NCBI RefSeq assembly: GCF_020966755.1
Contig: NZ_JAJKFT010000004.1
Span: forward strand, 930,001 to 994,000
Reading direction: 5' to 3'
Source of the DNA: Blastopirellula sediminis
GTDB taxonomy: Bacteria; Planctomycetota; Planctomycetia; Pirellulales; Pirellulaceae
Length of the DNA: 64,000 bases
This document shows, piece after piece, positions 60,878 to 64,000 of the stretch; the first letter of the stretch is position 1; every line of letters begins with the position of its first letter. Made by a program: the position numbers and the translations under genes. The notes below the pieces were generated by a model, which saw nothing but the letters and a program-made list of their open reading frames with translations, was not told where the DNA came from and searched no databases.

Positions 60878-63016
60878 CTATTTCCGCGATTCTAGATAGG
60901 CGATTAAGTCGGCCAATTCTTGATCGCTCAGCGCCTTGTGGAAATCGGGGGGCATGATCGAGACGTCGCTCGCTCGGATCTCTTCGATCGCTTCGTTCGG
61001 GATGCGGACGTTGTTTTCTTTATCGACGCCGAGGTGCAGTTCCTTGGTGTTTTCGCCCAGGATGATGCCGCTGTAGAGCTTTCCTTCGTCGGTCAGAACG
61101 ACGTACGGTGCGAAGCCGCGAGCGAAGGTGGCGTTGGGATAGAGAATCGATTCAAGCAGATCGCGTCGTTCGCGGCTGCGGCCGATGGTGGTGAGATCGG
61201 GACCGACCTGGCCCCCTTCGCCGGCGACCTGATGGCATTTATTGCAGGCGATCTTGGCCGAAGCGAAGACGAACTTGCCGCGCTCCGCATCGCCGGCGGC
61301 GAGATTCTCGACGCGAGCGAGCAAACTGCTCCGCTCCTCCTCCGTGAGCGGTTTGCCCATCGATGCGGCGGGAATCTCGAGCCAGTTCTGGCTCGCCAGA
61401 TCGACTTGGGGACGACGGAGTTGTTCCAACGCGATGGCGGCGGCGCTCGATACGCTTTCGCGTGGGTCAAGAACCGACGTGCTAAGTTGCTGCCGATCTC
61501 CACTTTGAATTAGGCCCAGGATCAAGGCGTGACGCGTTCCGGCATCGTTGTCTTTCCGCGCCAATCCTTCCAACAACGGCAGGATGGTCGACGGCTGCTC
61601 TTTGACGAACGTCCCTAGCACCGTGGCCGCCACACGACGTTCACTCGGTTGGCCAACGCTAAGTTGCCGATACAGCCAGGGCGCAAAGGGAAGCACTTCG
61701 CTCGATCGGGGCCAATCGAGGAGCGATTGTGCGGCGGTCTGCCGGATCAAGCTGTTTTCATCACGCAGATACGGCGCGATCTGGGCGAGCGACTCGGCCG
61801 TTTCGGTCTGACGAAGGGACCAGATCTTCTGTTGCGTGGCCAGCACGGGATCGTCGTTCGTTGCATCGGCAGGCGACGACTTCGTCTTCCGAATCCGATA
61901 GATCGCCCCGCGAATATCAGGCTTCGCCAATTCCGATTTCGGACAACCGATCCGGAACCAACCGCCGGTGTCGATCACCAGCAGCGAACCGTCGGCGTCT
62001 TGCAGGACGTCGGTCGGGTGAAAGTCGTGACTTGGCGAGACGGCGAAGTCGGATTGATTGGCGACGGCGAAGGTGGAACCGCTCGGTTTGAGTTCGACCC
62101 GGACGATGCGGTTGGTGTTGAACTGCGTCACGAACACGACGTTCGGATTTGCCTTGTCGAGGCAAAGGCCCGAGACGGCGACATGGCCGAAGTTCAACAC
62201 CTCCGGCAGCAGATCGCCGGTCCGGATGAATTCGCTTTCCAGCCCTTCGGCAAAGTCGGTGCGCGGGTAGACTCCTCCCTTTTGCCAATGGACCAGGCAA
62301 TCGCCCCGCGGTTGCGAGTACATCAGGTTGACCGTTCCCAGCATTTCGCCGGCCGGGGTGAAGACGATCTCGACCGGGTTGTCCATCCCGCCGGCGCAGT
62401 ACGTCTGCACGTCGCTGCCGTCGAAGTTCGACGAAAAAATGCGCGCCGCTTTTCCTTTGCTGATCAGGTTGCCGGCGGCGTCTTTGATCTCGTGACCATG
62501 CCGCCCTTCGCACCAATAAAGTCGACCTTCCGGGCCGAGAAACGGGCCATGGACGTCGGCCGCATTGCCGGTGTAGCCGAAGTCGCCGACCAGTTTAACC
62601 CGCTCATCGGCGACGCCGTCATCGTCGGTGTCGGTCAGCTTCCAGATCGCGCCGCTCGATGCGACGTAGAGCGAGCCTTTGTGCCAAAGACAACCTTGCG
62701 GAAAGGTCATCTTGTCGGCGAACATCGTCACCTTGTCGAAGACGCCATCTTTATCGACGTCTTCTAGACGCTGGACGAAGTTGGGAAGCTCTTTTTCGAG
62801 TTCGGCGCGAGGGAGGTTTTGACCGGAGTTTGCCGCGACATAGAGACGCCCCTGTTCGTCGAAGTCGGCCATCAGCGGATGGGCGATCAGCGACGAAGGA
62901 GCGGCGACTTCGACCGTGTAGCCCTCGGGGACCTCGAGGATCGATTCGGCGGCGTTGGTAACCGTCGTAGCGCCAAATAGGAGCAGGACCAGCACCGCGA
63001 AATATCGGCGATTCAT
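60878..63016 (-). CDS. PVC-type cytochrome c with N-terminal propeller and HEAT-like repeats
   Basis: 712 residues with signal peptide (MNRRYFAVLVLLLFGATTV). Residues about 30-380 form a quinoprotein/NHL-like propeller (LMADFDEQGRLYVAAN, VHGPFLGPEGRLYWCEGRHG, EIVFTPAGEMLG, DVLQDADGSLLVIDTGGW). Residues 390-570 are helical with HEAT-like pairs (LIRQTAAQSLLDW, AATVLGTFVKEQ). The C-terminal cytochrome domain has CNKCH (about residue 600) and a distal Met in SIMPPDFHKALSDQEL, before LADLIAYLESRK. This is the common PVC membrane-bound-dehydrogenase layout. An oxidative role in the periplasm is likely, substrate unknown. Follows the DMFase-like gene by 31 bp. Confidence 0.88.
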   Translation of the reverse strand: MNRRYFAVLVLLLFGATTVTNAAESILEVPEGYTVEVAAPSSLIAHPLMADFDEQGRLYVAANSGQNLPRAELEKELPNFVQRLEDVDKDGVFDKVTMFADKMTFPQGCLWHKGSLYVASSGAIWKLTDTDDDGVADERVKLVGDFGYTGNAADVHGPFLGPEGRLYWCEGRHGHEIKDAAGNLISKGKAARIFSSNFDGSDVQTYCAGGMDNPVEIVFTPAGEMLGTVNLMYSQPRGDCLVHWQKGGVYPRTDFAEGLESEFIRTGDLLPEVLNFGHVAVSGLCLDKANPNVVFVTQFNTNRIVRVELKPSGSTFAVANQSDFAVSPSHDFHPTDVLQDADGSLLVIDTGGWFRIGCPKSELAKPDIRGAIYRIRKTKSSPADATNDDPVLATQQKIWSLRQTETAESLAQIAPYLRDENSLIRQTAAQSLLDWPRSSEVLPFAPWLYRQLSVGQPSERRVAATVLGTFVKEQPSTILPLLEGLARKDNDAGTRHALILGLIQSGDRQQLSTSVLDPRESVSSAAAIALEQLRRPQVDLASQNWLEIPAASMGKPLTEEERSSLLARVENLAAGDAERGKFVFASAKIACNKCHQVAGEGGQVGPDLTTIGRSRERRDLLESILYPNATFARGFAPYVVLTDEGKLYSGIILGENTKELHLGVDKENNVRIPNEAIEEIRASDVSIMPPDFHKALSDQELADLIAYLESRK

Positions 63017-63047
63017 CAGGAGTCTTCCGTCGTTCTAGTGAATTGAA

Positions 63048-64000
63048 TTAGGCGGTGATCGCTCGCTGCAGCAAGTTGTGCGTGATCTGTTGGACGCGGG
63101 CATCGGGGCCATGCGGGCGACTCCAATGCGACCAGGGCAACACATGCCCCGGCGGAGAGCTTAGTCCCTGCGCCCAAAAAATCGTCGCCGCGTTAAAGAC
63201 GAAGTTTCCTTTGGGGCCGGGATAGATGGTCGCGGTCCATTGTTGCGGATTGACGCCACCTTGCCACGCGGTACCAGCGCCGACCACTTGTAGGCCGGGG
63301 ATATCGGCCGGTTCGCCGTGATATTCCCAGCCGATCAAACCGGGGATGGAGTCTCCTTTTTTGACGCCGGTTCCGGCGAACATCCAGTGATCCGGTTGCG
63401 TGACGATCCAGTCGCCGCCGCCGTTAACCGGCTCGACATTCCGGGCGCCCATCAGCAGTCCTTCGTCGGGACCGTGATGCGGAAACGGACCATGGTCTTT
63501 CTCGCGATTGACGGCGTAATCGTTCGTGCCGCCGTAAGGTCCACCGCGAGAAATGGTCCGATTCGGTATGCCGACGCTGTTGTCTTGGAACGGGGTGACC
63601 CAACAGACGGCGTTGCCGGAGAGGAAGAGGAGGTTGACCCCTTCGTCTCGCATTTTCTCGACCGAGCGGAATTGCCGGATGTCCCAGTATTCGTCGTGCC
63701 CGACGCTGATGAAGGTCTTGCAGCGCAGACCGCGATCAGGGGTCAGCATGTCGCTGTTAGAGCAATAGCTGACGTCGTAGCCATGTTGTTCGAGCCAATA
63801 GGCGAGCGGGAACTCGAACGGGAGGAATTCGCCGGAGCCGACGGTGCGAGGATCGTTGACGACCCCTTGATGTTGCGCTTCGCGGCCATAGGGGCGATCA
63901 AAGCTGACGTCGGCCCAGGGCCCCTGGTTTCCTTTCGGATGGGTGTAGATTGAGTAGTTGTTGGGCCAGCGGTTGTAGGCTTGCCAGGTGTTGTCGCTGA
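63048..64000 (-). CDS. N,N-dimethylformamidase beta-subunit-like protein, C-terminal part (runs off window)
   Basis: The minus strand is open from 63048 to the right edge (317 codons); the start lies outside. Visible motifs are TWQAYNRWPNNYSIY near the edge, PFEFPLAYWLEQHGYDVSYCSNSDM, ISVGHDEYWDIRQFRSVEKM, and GNAVCWVTPFQD. This is the large-subunit C-terminal domain of dimethylformamidase (Pfam PF20254 type), which in DMFase binds iron and hydrolyses the amide; the planctomycete versions are widespread with unknown substrates. It is upstream of, and likely co-transcribed with, the PVC cytochrome gene. Confidence 0.85.
   Translation of the reverse strand, partial: SDNTWQAYNRWPNNYSIYTHPKGNQGPWADVSFDRPYGREAQHQGVVNDPRTVGSGEFLPFEFPLAYWLEQHGYDVSYCSNSDMLTPDRGLRCKTFISVGHDEYWDIRQFRSVEKMRDEGVNLLFLSGNAVCWVTPFQDNSVGIPNRTISRGGPYGGTNDYAVNREKDHGPFPHHGPDEGLLMGARNVEPVNGGGDWIVTQPDHWMFAGTGVKKGDSIPGLIGWEYHGEPADIPGLQVVGAGTAWQGGVNPQQWTATIYPGPKGNFVFNAATIFWAQGLSSPPGHVLPWSHWSRPHGPDARVQQITHNLLQRAITA

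Overview
The window reads as a chromosomal segment of a planctomycete, most likely a marine member of the Pirellulaceae (Blastopirellula/Bremerella/Rhodopirellula-like). The evidence is the mix of families: two paired modules of a cytochrome-like DUF1549/DUF1553 protein (PSCyt1/PSD1) with a Tat-type DUF1501 protein, three sulfatases, a PVC-type CxxCH cytochrome, a DUF1559 remnant, DUF1080 and Gfo/Idh/MocA proteins with Tat signals, FG-GAP propellers, and many palindromic intergenic repeats. No rRNA, tRNA, CRISPR array or intact transposase was recognised. All calls come from reading the sequence; no database search was run.

Layout. 0-5.9 kb: a truncated iron-type alcohol dehydrogenase, a PhoD-like phosphatase, an OPA-type MFS transporter with an XRE/cupin regulator, and small secreted proteins. 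6.2-7.4 kb: an ectoine locus with intact ectA and ectC, where ectB is reduced to a C-terminal stub. 7.7-14.6 kb: an aldehyde dehydrogenase divergent from a three-subunit molybdenum hydroxylase (FAD, 2Fe-2S and Mo subunits), then a GT61-type glycosyltransferase and a MoaD-like carrier. 14.7-17.3 kb: a secreted propeller protein and a sulfatase. 17.3-20.1 kb: a repeat-rich zone with at least five repeat families around one TPR-like gene. 20.7-25.9 kb: an IclR-PSD1-DUF1501 operon. 25.9-31.8 kb: an accessory region of small orphan genes (DUF6714-like, DUF6896-like, LRR, unknown) interspersed with a 158-bp dispersed repeat.

31.8-37.1 kb: a secreted transglutaminase-like protein, then a TIM-barrel isomerase, DUF1080 protein and Gfo/Idh/MocA oxidoreductase operon, all with export signals, which looks like an extracytoplasmic 3-keto-glycoside pathway. 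38.0-48.7 kb: a sugar regulon. A symporter, DapA-like aldolase, fucose/arabinose-isomerase-like protein and FGGY kinase operon lies on the minus strand; a GntR/FCD regulator and an FG-GAP protein plus sulfatase operon lie on the plus strand. The two operons have near-identical promoter/operator blocks, so I infer that one GntR protein controls sulfated-glycan processing and sugar uptake together.

49.0-60.7 kb: a third sulfatase, then a LysR gene divergent from a tight six-gene operon (PSD1, DUF1501, class V PLP enzyme, M20 amidohydrolase, ACS-type MFS transporter, Tat-exported amidohydrolase-2), the best candidate here for an undescribed catabolic system. 60.9-64.0 kb: a PVC cytochrome and a truncated N,N-dimethylformamidase-beta-like protein. 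Starts were moved downstream in many genes to fit signal peptides, overlaps or ribosome-binding sites.
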